From Enoplolaimus lenunculus (taxonomy: Eukaryota > Nematoda > Enoplea > Enoplida > Thoracostomopsidae): a DNA stretch of 64,000 nt. This document shows positions 24,064-38,033 of the stretch, piece after piece. The notes under the pieces were generated by a model. That model had not been told where the DNA came from and searched no databases. It was given only the letters and a program-made list of their open reading frames with translations. The DNA is taken from contig JASANG010003775.1 of assembly GCA_030248215.1 (NCBI GenBank), positions 62,001 to 126,000 on the forward strand, in the 5' to 3' direction. Each line of letters opens with the position of its first letter. The first letter of the stretch is position 1. Position numbers and translations under genes: made by a program.

Positions 24064-25916
24064 TATCTTAAGTATTACTTTTCAAAAAATTTACTTTCCG
24101 TAGTAAAGATAAACAAGAAAAAACACGTTATTATATACAGTGTTCACACGATTTCGAACCATGTCACAGAAGCAATTTGGCACAGGAAAAAGTCCAAACA
24201 TAAACATTCACTATCAATGAATACAATCTAATGCAATCGGAGGTGAAAAACGATTGATAAAGATATGAAACAAAAAACTATCGGAAGTTCAAATGATATT
24301 ATAGTTAACTTAAACAAAAATCTGTAAAGTCGCAATTTCTTGAAATCATCGAATGGTATATGAGCGTTACAATATTAAAACATTCGTTGCCGAAATCACC
24401 AGAACCTATGGCTAAAACGTAACGAGAAACGGACCTCGAGCGTCAGCCGGAGCCATATGCAGACTTACACCGATTGTATTGTAACAACTTCATTAAATAT
24501 ATATTAAAATTTGACAAATAAGCATAAAAGACGGCGCTAGACCGTTTTACTCCCAGGCCAGCGCTTGACCAAAACAGTAGGGCTTCTCGAACCGGTCCCC
24601 ATAACCATTAAACAAAAAAATTGCGTTTCAAAAGCTAAATTTGTCTGTGGTCTTTAGGCAGTAGTAATCGTCAATACCTTGACGGGTTCAGTCGAACAGC
24701 GGGAAATTTTACGCGACCACAACGATACCGGGAACCACACAAAATAAATTAGCACTATCGAGGTGCCAAACAAAGCTAATAAATTCTTTCGGAATCAGAA
24801 TTAGAAAAAGAAAATGAAATCGCAATAATGATTTTCACACCCTCTGACTAGTTTCTCACGTGACGAGCCTTATTATATCTAATTTGTATCCATTATTGAA
24901 AAATAAATGTTTCACAGCGTTCTGTGCTGCTTAGATTTTCCAGACTTCACGTGAACATGTTATGCATGCTGCTAAGAAGAACTTTAAACTGTTGACAGAA
25001 GCCGAATATTAATTATGAATAGGAAAAAATAAACTGATTTTCAAACCATAGACTATTATTTTACATTGTTGTCGGACAGAAAAGCGATATTTGTTCTGCA
25101 AAGCAAAATAACAAATCTGGAAACAAAGTAAAAAAACGTTCCGTAAGTCGTAATCGAGATTCGATTTCAATATTTGAATCCCAATCGTAATTCCGTTTGC
25201 AGCCTAACCAATATTATCATGACCAGTTCAAAGATTTTGAAATAATTTTCGAAAGCAGGCACTCTAAGCAAACGCCGGCTATGGAAAAATAACGAAAAAG
25301 ATACCAAACTATCGACAACTAAAACCCTGGTCACTCTAAAGCATATAAAAAATAATGAAAACATAATAAACAACTATGCAAAAACTCGTTACTTTGCTAC
25401 AATATACTATATACACATTTCAAGACAGTGTGTTTGTGATTAAATTCACCATATCCTACATCTAAAATAATTTGACAAAATGATAACAAACTGATTACAG
25501 AACAAAAAAATATATTCAGAATTTTTCGTAATAGCGTACGGCATATGTCTGTGCGGTTTCAAAACAAAATTTCTTTAAACACACGCTAATTTGGCTTCCT
25601 TTAGTGCCGATGTGTTCACTTATAACTGTTCATTTATACTCAAATCAAACTAGTATCATTTACTGAATAGTGATCACATATTCAGTGTAATTTTAGTCTG
25701 GTTGTTATCAAAATTTTTTATAACTTCACGGCAGTAATTGACTGTCTGCCAAAACAGTTATTAGACGTTCATTTTCAATCAAACTAAACCAATACTAACT
25801 ATCCTTTAAATAATTATCTGCTCAAAAATTCTGAAAATTTCATCACTGGTGCAACAAACGCTAAACACAAAATAAATTTCCAAATGCATGAACGATTTAT
25901 TGATTGATTCAAATTG
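24064..25916. other. No recognisable gene; 3' flank of DHTKD1
   Basis: Very AT-rich. A minus-strand AATAAA (25896-25901), 16 bases past the DHTKD1 stop, is a plausible poly(A) signal. A fragment near 24430-24460 (CAGCCGGAGCC) resembles the interior of the 6900 MITE family. Confidence 0.45.
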
Positions 25917-28900
25917 TTACCTGCCGTCAAACGTTTCACGAATAATTTTGTCAGCCTGTGAGGCGTGGATTTGACCAATCGCAACAGCAGGTATCGCCAT
26001 TTCTGGGCGGCCAACATATCTCAGCTAAAACTATGTAACCTACGATAATAACCAGAACAATGTAATTAAGTCGATATAAAGAGCATTTTCCAAAAGCATT
26101 TCGTTTAGTTGAATATAGCAAATACGGTTGAACGTTTTCATCAAAGACCAAAAACTAAACGTAACGAAATAATTAAATGGCTTACTTCGATACCAAATAA
26201 GTTTTTGAATCGAGGAGCCACATACGACCATGCGCCACTATTTCTTGCTTCTTCTTGACTCCAAATAAATTCTATAGATAAAGGCAAAAGCCAGTCTCTA
26301 TCTATGAAAACTTTTTCGCCATAATAATTTTGCGGTCTGGAATGGCATGAATTAAGGACAAGTAAAGCAGGCTTTTTATCCCAATACTGTGTTTACGAAT
26401 AGACCGAGAAAAAATATAATCGTTAAGGATTACAAGTTTTGGTATTACAGTCCAACGTAACATTATAATGTTGCATTTTTCTTAGGCTAGGTATAAGTTT
26501 ATTCTGCAGTTACAGCTTTCCTATACATTGGCCGAACTTCCTAACAATAGTTTTTGTCAGAAGACAGTATTGATTACATACCTGTGTTATTAGATAATTT
26601 TCTGACTTCTTCTTCTAATTCAGCAAACGGAAAAGGACAAAGCCCCTAAAACCAACATAATGCTGTTTGAAATAATAAAAATGAAGATTACATTCGAAAC
26701 AAGACGTCTTATAGTAGTAGTTAATTTAAAATTAAAAGGGCAATATGTCAGTTAATCGAGATAGGAACTAATTGAAATAGCGCTCCGCTGATTTCAGTTT
26801 TAAAAACAGCCTGTTGCTGCGAGGGATGGGCGGTATCGGTCAAAAAAGCGAGACCGAGCCCAACTGATCGAGATCGAGACTACGAAAATGAACTTGAGCG
26901 GATTATATGCGATCGTCAGTGCCAATATAAATGAAAACATGATTTGGTGATCAACTGCGAAAAAAATTCGACGTGCACACATATGAAAAGAAACTTAAGC
27001 GGGTTATATGCGATCGTCAGTTCCAATAGGAATGAAAACATGACTTGGTCATCAACTGTGGTAAAAATTCATTCATTTTGCTTGTGCTGTGCTTTTTTAT
27101 TTACTTGTTCACTTTCCCACTCGTATGCTTAAGCTGGAGCGTAAACGTAAGCCTAAGCCATCCATCTCATAATGAAATAAAATTATCACTTTGGGGGAAG
27201 TTGAACCTAGTATTAAAACGGTCATAGTGTGGAGGAAAGTAACCAAGTAGCAAATTTTAAGTGATTCACGAATATAGATTTAGTCCAAAATACGAGCAAA
27301 ACATTACTATGTCCTTTCTTCAACTCAAATTAGCGCAGCTAATAGCAAACACCTCTATTAGCATGAACATTATGCAGAAATAAAATAAAAACGTTTATCG
27401 CGTTTTAACCTCTTTGGTCTCGATTGGCAAACCATCGAGACTCAAAAAATAAGACCGATGCCGAGAGCAGTCAAATCCTGAGACTTGCCGAGACCGAGAC
27501 CGCCCATCCATGGTTGCTGCGTCAGCCAACTCTTTCCGCTGTACGTTCTATCATTTAAAAACGCTGGTTCAAATTAATTTTTATCGATACAAAAAGATTT
27601 AAATAAGTCAAGATTCGGATCCTGAATTGTTAGTTATCTTAGATCGAATTTGGATAAATCATTGGTTCAGTCATTTAGTGCTACAATGACTGCAACGAAG
27701 CGTGCTACTACATTAATCACACTTACTTCAAGACGAATTATTGCGACATCCGATAGTTTCTTTGTCGTACGTTCTTTATCTAATGCATAATAATGCTTAC
27801 CGGAGCAAAAAATAACCTTGAAATAATAGAATTACGAAACTGAACCAAGTTATAGCGGAAATATTGAACTCGAATAAGAATTACAACTGCCTTATATTAA
27901 CATAACATTGCCGCGTCCAGTTAGTGTTATTACAAATGCCGTACTGTAGTCTATTCAGAAAAGTGACATTTACCGGGGAAGTTGTTCAAGAAGGTTTAAA
28001 ATTAATATCGGCATTTAGTGACGACAATATCATAAATACAAGCATAACGCAATTGTGAACAAACGTACTTTTCGTATAGAATTAAAGTCTGCCACAACCG
28101 GATCGGTGAGTACAGTATTGAAATGCGTTCCAGGAGCCATTTCGGACAGCTCTGAGCAAGCGGCAGGCAGTCTAAGAATCAACTTCGGCGAAGCCACAAC
28201 TAAAGGTTTTCGATAATTCCGCACCATCTACAAAAACAAAAAGTACAAATTTTGTGTGAATAGACTTTTTGCAAATTATTGTTTTAATCTGGTGTTGTTG
28301 TACTGCATTTCGCTTAAACGTATACTAATAAAAAGCATTAAACCTGAACCAGAATATCTGCGGATGCGCTCTATTTATTTTGAATAATACAATATCAGTA
28401 TTGCACTGATTTTTTTACCATTTTTGCTAAGTTTACATTCTACGTTTAGTTAAGAACGACAAAAAATGAAGCGTTAAGTAAACACAGCACATTACCTGTC
28501 TTCGTAATAGATGAAAATACTGCGCTGCGGTGGTAGGCTGAGCGAACTCAAAGTTCACATTTGCACCATCGATACCACATTCTTTACTGTCAGTAAGCTT
28601 AAAATGAACAGTCAACGTAGTATTTTTAATTTGCAAGCTAGTTCCAAAGAATGTACTAACGCAGATACAAAATTTTATGTTTCGCATTTTCATGATACAC
28701 TTAGCATTTTCACGGGTCCAAAAATGTCAAATAATAATTTTTTCAAAATGATTCAAATCAAAGTATGAAACGAAAACAACTGTTTTTCGAGAATTATTTT
28801 CACTCATCAATGAGTAGACCGTCAGTGACTAACGTCTGTATTGATCAATATGCAATACTGAATATACAAACATTTTCGTAGAATACGCAGTCACCAGTCA

Positions 28901-31900
28901 GAAACTGCTTTTACCAGTAAAAATTGCTGTTAAGTATACTTTGTAGAGCAAAACTTGTGTTATAACCAACACGTCATTTTGAGTACATATGGTTGTGTAA
29001 GCGTATTCACATTTTCACATTCTTGTTACTGCTAAAAATACACGATTGAAAAATTGACAGACAAAAGATACTTCAGTTTACGGATGTAGGAATATTATAG
29101 GTTGTGAACGGAAATGTAGGGCAATATACCGACCTGCAGAAACCTCTCTATCCTGCACGAGGAATGTTCAGGTCCTGCGCCGTCCAGGCCATGTGGTAAA
29201 AGCATCACTAACCCACTTTGTAACAACCATTTAGCTAAAACAAATTATGCTGTGCGATAGCCTTCACTTCACTTTACAACATTTTCAATTATTTCAAATA
29301 TGATTTGACAAAATATCGATAGATTAAATTTAGCTGAATAATTAAAATTTATTAATTGTAAATAGATGGTGAATTTTCTAACAGTTACACCGCATTATAC
29401 AATTTCTACAATATGCGTACAGTAGGAAACATTTGAGGGGTATTGTGATGAACAGCAAAGCCCAGCGCACTGAAGGTTTTTGACTTAAGTGTGCAGCACA
29501 TTGAAGCCAGAGCTTAGGAAACAAATAGCTTTAGTGTTCATCACGCTACCGCCTCACAAAAGTAACCTAATTTAAAAATGATATCGTGGAAGTTGCATTA
29601 GATACATATAAAAACACAGTTTCTTGCCAGAACGCCAAATTTGAGAACAAGTAGAATGTATTTAAAGGGATATACGAGCTTATTTATACCGCTGCTACAG
29701 CTAACAACAAGTAATTTTGGCGCAATATTAATTAATCCAAACCAGACAACATACTTTCGCCAGAGGTTACAAAGGTGTCAATCATAATTTGAGCACCGTT
29801 GAAAAAATCGCCAAACTGGGCTTCCCATATAACAAGCCTTTGTGGTGACTCGATACTCATGCCATATTCAAATCCAAGTGTGGCTTCTTCTGATAAAATG
29901 CTGTTCGCAACCTGAGATATATGAAACCAAACAATGGGAAAGATAAAGTTTTTTATGAATGGATAAACCGGTTGGGAACTGTCAAAAATATATAGCGTTC
30001 ATTGTATTCCGAGCTGCACGCTACCCGCGGGAAACGCGGATACAGGTAAGAAAATTTTGACGCCGGCATTGCTGCAGGAAAAGAACTTCAAAGCGCGGGT
30101 AAAAATTTTTCTTTACCCGCCTAAAATTTTCATAAAAATAGCAAACAGCGGTTTAATGTACATAGCTAGTATCCCTCGCAAACAAAACTGGTTGCTAGGA
30201 TTACGGTTCCGGTTGAATGAGGCCCATGCACGCGAGCATACTTTCCACATACATTTCAACAGAAATGCATGGAATACAGCTTATCATTATAGCATTTGGA
30301 GACATTCTTCGCTGTTCATATAGAGGTTATATTTTTCTTTGCCTCGGAACAATATGTTCACAAGTTTTCTGAATGAAACCTGAAGACAAATTGAGACGAA
30401 ATCAAAAACAGTGTGATTATACGATCTTAACTACAATGATTTCGTACAGACAAGGACAAGAATGTTTTGATTTATAGATCATGATTACCCATCAGCAAAC
30501 CACCTAGTTTTACCAGGAAAGGCGGGTAAACGAATTTTGAACGGGTATACCCGCGGGTAAATAAAATTTCCACGGGTAAAGCGCAGCGCGGGTAAAATTT
30601 TTTTACCTTTTCGCAATTCTGATTGCACTTACTTCGAGAAAACCCGTTTGATTATCGCACATATGATTTAGCGGAATATACTGCTGTCCTTCGACCGTTT
30701 GGTCCGTAAACACTGCATGTCGCTGACTAAAAGTTCCTCGACCCACATCTTGGCCACTGATGCGAACATGAAAACCTAAAAATGCTGGCAACACTGGCAA
30801 CTATAATTTGGAAGCAATCGTAAGAATTGCAACCAGAACTGACTTCCACATTGTATTGTCACGAAGAATTTAATAAATTTAATTTAGGCTTATTAATAAA
30901 GTCAAGGTGGGTGGACGATATATCACATAACAAGAGTGTGCAACTGGGTACATTCTGTGTACAAAAGAATGTACCCAGCGCACGTTGCGTTTTTGGCTGA
31001 CCTCCCCCTTATTTAGAGGGGGTGTGGTTGAAATTCGCACAGAGCGAGAGAAATACATAATATGCCATGTGCCAAAAAGTGTTCCATATATAATGTAAAA
31101 ACTACAGAATATTATATCATAATACATTGACCTCCTTCTAAATAAGGGGGTACAGGAAAAATGCAATGCGTGATGGTGCTTTTTGTGCCACGCGAAATCC
31201 GACAGGTGCATATTCTTGTTTGTGATCATCCACTCTCAATTAAGCTGATATGCAAAATAGCTATTACCTAACAATTCAATTATCGGTATTGAAGGTATTT
31301 AGATAATTTATTCAGATTCCCCACATCCAAAAGCCCTTTATTGCTGAAATTAGATTGCTTGCAACCCTAATAAATAGAAAAATATTGTAAAAAATCCTAA
31401 TTTAGGCTTATCAATTATGCTAATATGCAAATTAGCTATTAGCTAACTATTCAATCATCGGTTTTGGACATTTGTAATGAACAATTTAAGATTCCTCGCA
31501 CCCAAAAATTAGGCTAACTAATTATGCAAGTTACCCTGTAGATGTTTGTTAAAATCCGTTCAGCGGTTCCTGAGATTCTTTCCGGACGAACAGACGGACG
31601 GACATCCACCTTTCAACAACCAAGTACAAAACATAAAACGCTTCACGAAACTCCGAGCTGCAGTCGGATGTTCACTTCGCTCAACAGTTTTTCAGTCTTT
31701 TGGGTGTTAAGATAATCAAGCGCGAAAAAGTCGAACAAATTAAAACATATGAGTCAAATTTACCATCTATCATTAAAGATCCGAACGCCAAAGCTTCAGT
31801 CGAAGCAAAATCAAACCCAGTACCTTCTTCCACTTTTTTGTGCCTTGCACCAATGTGGATTTTTTTAAGGTGATCATGCACACTCTGAAATAAACAACAA

Positions 31901-34900
31901 CAGACAAACTCAAAATTATATTAAACCTCGGCAGAAACTATGCTACAAAATCTAGCCGCACCACAAAACTAAGAAAACAGACTAAAACATAATCACTCAA
32001 TAAGTCAATAATAGTCTAAAACTTAGCATACACAATTTCGCGGGGTCGTTTGGTTTCCAAAAACTCGCCAGAATCATCTGCTTGCCATTCGCAATGTGAA
32101 TACTATTCCTTACTACTCCTGCCAACTCCACAGACAGATCATCCATTAACAAGCACATTCAGCAAACCATAAAGTTCCACTACGAATTAAACAACTTACA
32201 ACAGAATCTGGAACTTTTACAGAATGTGCCGCGACTCTTCGTAACGTATCAAGCTTAACACCAGTATCCCAAATTTGAATTGCATTCGGGGCTTCCATCA
32301 TTTTTTTCCAACGATCTTTTAAATGTGTCTTCTATAAAAAAATACGGTAGTAACAATAGCGTAATTAGCACAACCACAGGTTAACACTGAAGGTTCAATT
32401 CACAAGAGTTGTTAACACATAAATCATGCAACGTAACGTCACATTATTCTAACAGCTTAGTCATGTCTTAAAAAATTTGCCTTTTATAACTACACAACGC
32501 AAAGGCGCACGGGTCATTATAAAAAGGGCTGACAATTTTGCCCAAAAAGTCAACAATGTCGTCCAAAATAAATACAAATAGGTCAATTAAAAACTCTCGT
32601 TAACAACATGTTCTATACCATCATCCCGTTAAGAACTAGGCGAGAAAAAATTTTGTCCCAGTTAAAGGGTGTGTAGTCCACCCAGCATGTACATGTATGT
32701 GTTTATGTTGTAACAAAATTGACATACTTTAGGGACATAGGACTGGATCTGTTCGAAGTCAGCTTGCAGCTCCTGCTTTGTAGTGTCAATAGCATTACTC
32801 ATTTCGCTTTGCGAAATTATCCCTTTATTCTGAAACAAAAATGGAAAATTGATAAAAATGCTAAAAAAACAGCATAAACGTGATACACAGGAATATTTAA
32901 ATATAAACAGGTATATAGAATACATTCACTACTGAATACTACAAAACCGCTAAATATACAGTAACCTACAGATTATATTACTTACGATAAGTTTAACAGC
33001 GTATCGTGCAGGCACTGTTTCATCATAACGCGGTTTAATTTTGGAGTACATATGTGGTTGTGTAAATGTCGGGTCATCTAACTCGTTATGGCCCCACATA
33101 CGAAAGCAAACCAAATCAATAAAAATGTCTTTTCGAAACAATTGTCGGTACTGCAACGCAAGACGTGTCGCTCGCACAAGCAGCTGGAATATAATGACCT
33201 ATTGCAACAATACTAGTCTGCAAAAAATAAATTTAAATAGATCTTCAATTTGTCGGGTTTTAAATGGAATAAGTTACGACTATTACGACTACATTAATCT
33301 GTCATAAGCAGAAAACGTTTATTAAACAAACTCACTTCCGGATAATCTCCATTAATATGAATTACAGGCGCGGCAACCAACTTTGCAACATCGGTACAGT
33401 AGCGCGATGACCTAAGCATATAAAAACATCACATGATTCATCTTCAACACACTCATGCAAGTATCAAAATCTACAAAACAAAAATGTTCATTTATGAACT
33501 GCATTTCAAGTCCGCTTATTAAACCAAGTTTAGGGGCAATAGCTTAGTTTAATCTATTTCAATATCGGTTCATATCCGACAGAATAGACATACAGCCAAT
33601 TAAATCGCCGTAAACACGGCTATTTATAGCAAATAACACATTACATTTCGCGTACCTGCCTTTGTCCGCAGTAGTTGTGAATCCAACCTGATTATTGACA
33701 ACCAAGTGAATCGTACCGCCACATCGGAAATGTGGTGTCTGCGAAAAGTTAAGGGTTTCTGCAACGACACCCTGTATTAAAATATAGTCAAAATTTCAGA
33801 TCGAAGTCAAGATATAAAACCAGAACGTGCAATAAGGAAACAGTCGTTTAACTCACAGGGTCACAGCATGAAACTTGCATGCGAATTCTATACAGAGGGT
33901 AACCAGAAATGTCAACCACAATGTGGTCTATTCCAAACTCCGACAAGAAACCTTATTTACTCCATCGCACTCGTAGTTTGTAAACAACTGAATCAATAAA
34001 TGTAATGACTGGGAAGATTTTGCAAGATATAGTGGCAGTCACTAGGGAGTGTTTGCGCGTTGGGGCTTCTCTGTTAAAATAATTGGCACACAGCTCATTT
34101 TTAGAATGAAAAATTTCACACCAGAGTTACAAAAACATAAAGTATTAACCCCCCCGCGCGCGCACAAAATCCAGCTGCCGCCACAGGAAACATAGCGTAC
34201 CTGGCCAGCTACTGAAGCATCTCCATGAATCATTATTGGCAATGCCTTTTCACCAGGTAATGCATCAGATGTTTTTGAGTAATCACCCGCACTATAGGTT
34301 TGCTCTCGTGCACGACATTTGCCAACTACTACAGGATCAACAGCCTAAAATACAAAATAATTAGAAACCGCAAATTGTACTTGCAACTGCGCCGTAAAAA
34401 GTAGTATACATTATAATACTCCGTAAAGTTTTCGATTCTGTTTGAGACAAAAGGTGTGGCATGAATATATAATGAAAAATATAAAAACTTTTACCTTACT
34501 TCTAGATGAGAAGGATTCGGTAACAAATTAACATGTACTGGATCCTTGCCATGAGAAACATCAACTGATGTACCTGAAATCAAAGTTTTTTCTGAAAATA
34601 TTTCCTGTGCATATTATGTTGGCTTTTTGCAAAACTCTTGCGGTTAACATCAAATGTTTAAAGATCTCAAAATAGGTGCTTAATACACGTCTATACGTCT
34701 TGTTATCCAAAACCACAATAAACGTACTTAAATGCGACAACACATCACCCAACGCATTCACGTCTTCGGGAAACTCAGGCATTCCTTTCATCTAAAACTA
34801 AGCAACCAAACATTAAAATTTCAGCATACCGGTAGCCCAAGGTGCTCTATGCTATAGTGTTGTTAATTTTTTCGAGTTCAGCGCTGCACTATTGTTCAGC

Positions 34901-37882
34901 ATTATATATAACTAAAATACAATAAGGTGTAAAAATACCTTTTGAAACATATGAACAGCAGGATATCCCAGTAAAGTTACCAACAGATTCAGCCGACCGC
35001 GGTGTGGCATTCCAATAATAATATCGCTTATGCCAACTGTAAATGATAACAATACACGCAAGCATGCAGCAAACAACTGTTGAGTAACTTCTTGTTCAAA
35101 GTTTAACATGTAAGTAACGTTCAGCATGAAGATAAAATAATACAACAAAACATCAACGAATCAATTTTAAAGTTAAATTAAATAAGCCGGTTAGTTGCTC
35201 ATACGTTTACAAGGCACAATATACCAGAGAACAAGATTTAACTTTCAAAAAAACGCAGGACTTACAATCAGGCGATGAACGAAACAACTCCCAAAAGAAT
35301 CCCATCATCGCCTCTGCTCCTTCACCACCGTAACGTTTCACTTGAGCGAATTTCAAGGCAAGGAAATTGTCAAACGCCTAAATTCATTTAATCGTACACC
35401 GCACGACAGACATTAACGGAAAAATTGGCTTATTTATTAGAGTGTTACCAGAATTCCGATCCCGGTGAATTCTGATTTATGTTTAGTTCCAATTCCTTTT
35501 GCAGGCATAATCGTATTTTCAGCGTTTCTATTAGTGATGAACTGATATACTGGTATCGGTAAACCAGTAGGATTCCTGCATTTTCAAAATTTAAAGCAAT
35601 TTTTAACATTTTGTTAATTTAGCAGAATCTGCCATACCGAAATCATTTTGGAGTGTTTAATTTTTTATGCGGGAACAATTATTATTGAAATCCTTAACAT
35701 AAACCGTTAACTAATGTTGTCATAGTTGTATGAGCATACGCTGCTGTTTTTTGTGTTCGTTTTTGGGCGCTGTAATTTCATATGGCTCCATACGTTTAGG
35801 TTCAATTGAAAGAAAACATTGCACCATGCGTAACAACAGTTCGTTTCCCATTTTCATGTATAGACGCGGAAAAGTTCTAACGATGTACATTATATTTTGC
35901 ACACCTCCAACAACAATATATAGCGCTTGGCCCTGACGCAGGGTAACAACAAAGAATATACTGTATTACTAAAATATTATTTTCGGTTGTCAGAGCGTCT
36001 TTTTACATAAACAACAAATCTGCGGGACGCGCTGATATGAGAGTAGCTTCCGTAAAAATATGCTTAAAAACTGGGTCACTAGTTCATCGCCGTTTGTTTC
36101 TCTGACACATTTTTTCTACAACTTGTCAAGCACGAAGCCTACACCGAAACTACTGCGGCATTAAAAAATGGGTTCATGCAACGTTGGTATGCAGATCCTT
36201 AGCTCGACATTCTGTGGGTCTCGAAGGAGTGGAGGTAACTTCAACCGGAGAAATCTTGAGCGGAGGTAGTTTTTACCGACAAAATTTACTGTTTTTTCAG
36301 GGAAATAACATTTACCCGTGCCTGATCGCTCGTACGTATATAACGTGTGAACACACTTTGCAAGCTTACCCATTATAATCATAAGCACAGAAATAATTCT
36401 ACAAAACAGTGTGTTTTTCTGCCACAGTAAGTGAATCTTTTAAGGCCAAGAAGTTCCCCGTAGTACCAAGCTATTCATGTTTTGGTTATGTAAATAGGCT
36501 TGCGGCAGAAAAAATTCCAAACTTGGTTAAAATAGTATATAATGTATCACCTGGCATTTCAGCATAATTTTCGCCAAGTGTTTACACTCTTCACTATTTA
36601 GCCGCTGATATGCTAATGCTTCATAGTTTTTCGAAAGCCACAATCGTTCTTCTTCTGACTAGAATAACAACACGTTGTAAACAATAAATCCAAACGAAAG
36701 ATGCAAAATTCTTTCAAAGTAATGAAAATACCTAGATGTACACATCTATGCAACCATCTTTAAACTGGCACGCCGACTGTGCTACGAAATACTCATAGAA
36801 TAACAGCGCTCATCCCACTTCATTCATACTTTAATAATAGGTATGAAGGTACTTGTATTTTCAGTTCCAAAATAAAAGAATACTTATTTTCAAATATTAA
36901 AAAATTACCTCCAAGTAATCTAATTCCACACTCATTGGACCGCAATAAATAGCTTTTAATTCTGACACAAGATCTGACATTGTTGCATTTTCAGGTAATT
37001 GCACATCTGTCAGTGAGCCAAGCGATTCTGAAGACATTCCAATATTCTGGCGCAAACAATATCGTTCACAACCAAGAATCTCAGCATTACTGAAACGAAT
37101 AAGAATAATATATTAGACATGTGGCTTCAATTTTGAAAGAAATACTGAACCGGGACGCGGAATTTTAAAAACAAATCGCGATTATTCCCAAAAAAATCCG
37201 GGACCAGCAACATTGGAACAAAAATACAAAAGTACATCTTCTAACATAATCTCAAGTAATTTTGTATATGATTAAGCGTAGGTACGGAATAGACCCAGCA
37301 GAGTGTTAATAAAATTTGGGATTCGGCAAAACTTGACTGCTTGGCTTAAAAATAGATTCGATTTTAAATCTTGAATACAGCGACGTTCGGCAGAACCCAA
37401 TTATGTTTCCTAAATTTAGTTAAACTAGTGCTTCTTTCAATGGCTCCCGGTTACATTAAATATCCAATTCGTTCAGGCAATATACAGCTTCCATGTTGTT
37501 ATTTTTCTATCAAAAACATCGATCAGCGGCCAAATGAAACTACAAATACCCGTATCGATACGAGAGGTATTTAAGAATAACAAAATTCAAACTTCAAATT
37601 GGAAATCGATAAGCTAGCAGCGCTTTAGAAAGTGGGAATGGGTAAAATCATAGGTTTCGTAGCAATATTCTTCATCCTATTCCAAGTCCATAATTATTTT
37701 TGTAGTTTACTTAGCTGGAAACCGAAACGCTTACACAACAAAAGATCTTACCGAAGATTGTAGTCAAAGCAATAAGGCTTAAATTCTGCGTTGCTTTCAA
37801 GCGGATCTAACTTTGCCAACTTATGCCCATGGCGGCGAAAAGTGTCAATTAATACAGCAACGCTTTCATTTTCAGGTAATTT
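25917..37882 (-). CDS. DHTKD1: 2-oxoadipate dehydrogenase E1 component (DHTKD1), 23 exons
   Basis: Mitochondrial ThDP-dependent E1 enzyme that decarboxylates 2-oxoadipate in lysine/tryptophan breakdown. Exons in transcript order: 37882-37752, 37089-36909, 36658-36551, 35377-35266, 35036-34939, 34791-34728, 34573-34500, 34344-34201, 33771-33656, 33411-33336, 33183-32986, 32829-32728, 32331-32200, 31884-31764, 30775-30633, 29911-29755, 29234-29134, 28597-28496, 28227-28069, 27816-27727, 26645-26582, 26271-26186, 26024-25917 (TAA). All phases agree; together 888 residues (human about 919). Landmarks: [145 protein letters not shown]. These fit DHTKD1 rather than OGDH (for example [19 protein letters not shown]). 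The first exon, with ATG and mitochondrial presequence, was not found above 37882. Introns hold several MITEs. Confidence 0.95.
26822..27513. mobile_element. GGATGGGCGG / GGTCTCGG hAT-like element in a DHTKD1 intron
   Basis: Starts AGGGATGGGCGGTATCGGTC and ends GAGACCGAGACCGCCCATCC followed by ATGG. A perfect 8-bp TTGCTGCG flanks it (26814-26821 and 27514-27521). The interior has a direct repeat of about 101-bp period (GCGGATTATATGCGATCGTC near 26890, GCGGGTTATATGCGATCGTC near 26997). No transposase. Related copies at 61231 and 38034. Confidence 0.82.
30017..30605. repeat. CGGGTA-rich repeat in a DHTKD1 intron
   Basis: GC-rich ends carry repeated ACCCGCGGG / CGCGGGTAAA motifs (30022-30040, 30095-30115, 30520-30605) around an AT-rich centre. 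Exact ends and target duplication are not clear. An 88-residue ORF inside looks like chance. Confidence 0.5.
30941..30977. other. Perfect hairpin
   Basis: TGGGTACATTCT and AGAATGTACCCA form a 12-bp perfect stem around a short loop, within a DHTKD1 intron. Confidence 0.6.
31003..31153. repeat. Small inverted-repeat element
   Basis: CTCCCCCTTATTTAGAGG near 31003 and its complement CCTTCTAAATAAGGGGGT near 31131 bound about 150 bp in a DHTKD1 intron. No duplication identified. Confidence 0.5.
31240..31682 (-). repeat. Dispersed repeat with GGTGGATGTCCGTCCGTC head (minus orientation)
   Basis: Read on the minus strand: a head with CTCGGAGTTTCGTGAAGCG, then GGTGGATGTCCGTCCGTCTG, then copies of a tandem unit (GGGTGCGAGGAATCTTAAAT ... 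CCGATGATTGAATAGTTAGC). This is the same organisation as 43995-45070, with fewer units. It fills the DHTKD1 intron between exons 31884-31764 and 30775-30633. Confidence 0.65.
35720..35932 (-). CDS. Candidate nested exon inside a DHTKD1 intron (unknown)
   Basis: An acceptor-like CTGCGTCAG on the minus strand is followed by 70 codons and a TGA. The translation starts [20 protein letters not shown], continues [20 protein letters not shown] and ends in a charged [20 protein letters not shown]-type tail. It is not part of DHTKD1: the family has no such segment between the exons ending 36551 and starting 35377. It looks coding (hydrophobic segment then charged tail, no low complexity), but no upstream partner was proven. 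A short frame at 36288-36163 ([20 protein letters not shown]) might belong but does not splice in phase. Family not recognised. Confidence 0.35.
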   Translation of the reverse strand, partial: GQALYIVVGGVQNIMYIVRTFPRLYMKMGNELLLRMVQCFLSIEPKRMEPYEITAPKNEHKKQQRMLIQL

Positions 37883-38033
37883 CTGAAAGAAAACGTGTAA
37901 TTCTAAATGTACCTAGTGGAACGACATATATACATACCTACAAACAAATCCAATATTAAAGAACAGAAACTTACAATTGTGCAAAAACAACCGAACATAC
38001 TCGGCAATCATGCATATACGCATACTTCAGTGC

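Noticed and set aside
36163-36288. Upstream exon partner of the nested exon at 35720-35932
   Set aside because: The frame ends in TAA and the only donor inside it gives the wrong phase for the acceptor at 35932.
37985-38030. Alternative DHTKD1 exon ending in CAATT|GTAAGT
   Set aside because: The donor is good, but the phase does not match the next exon and the peptide does not resemble the family.
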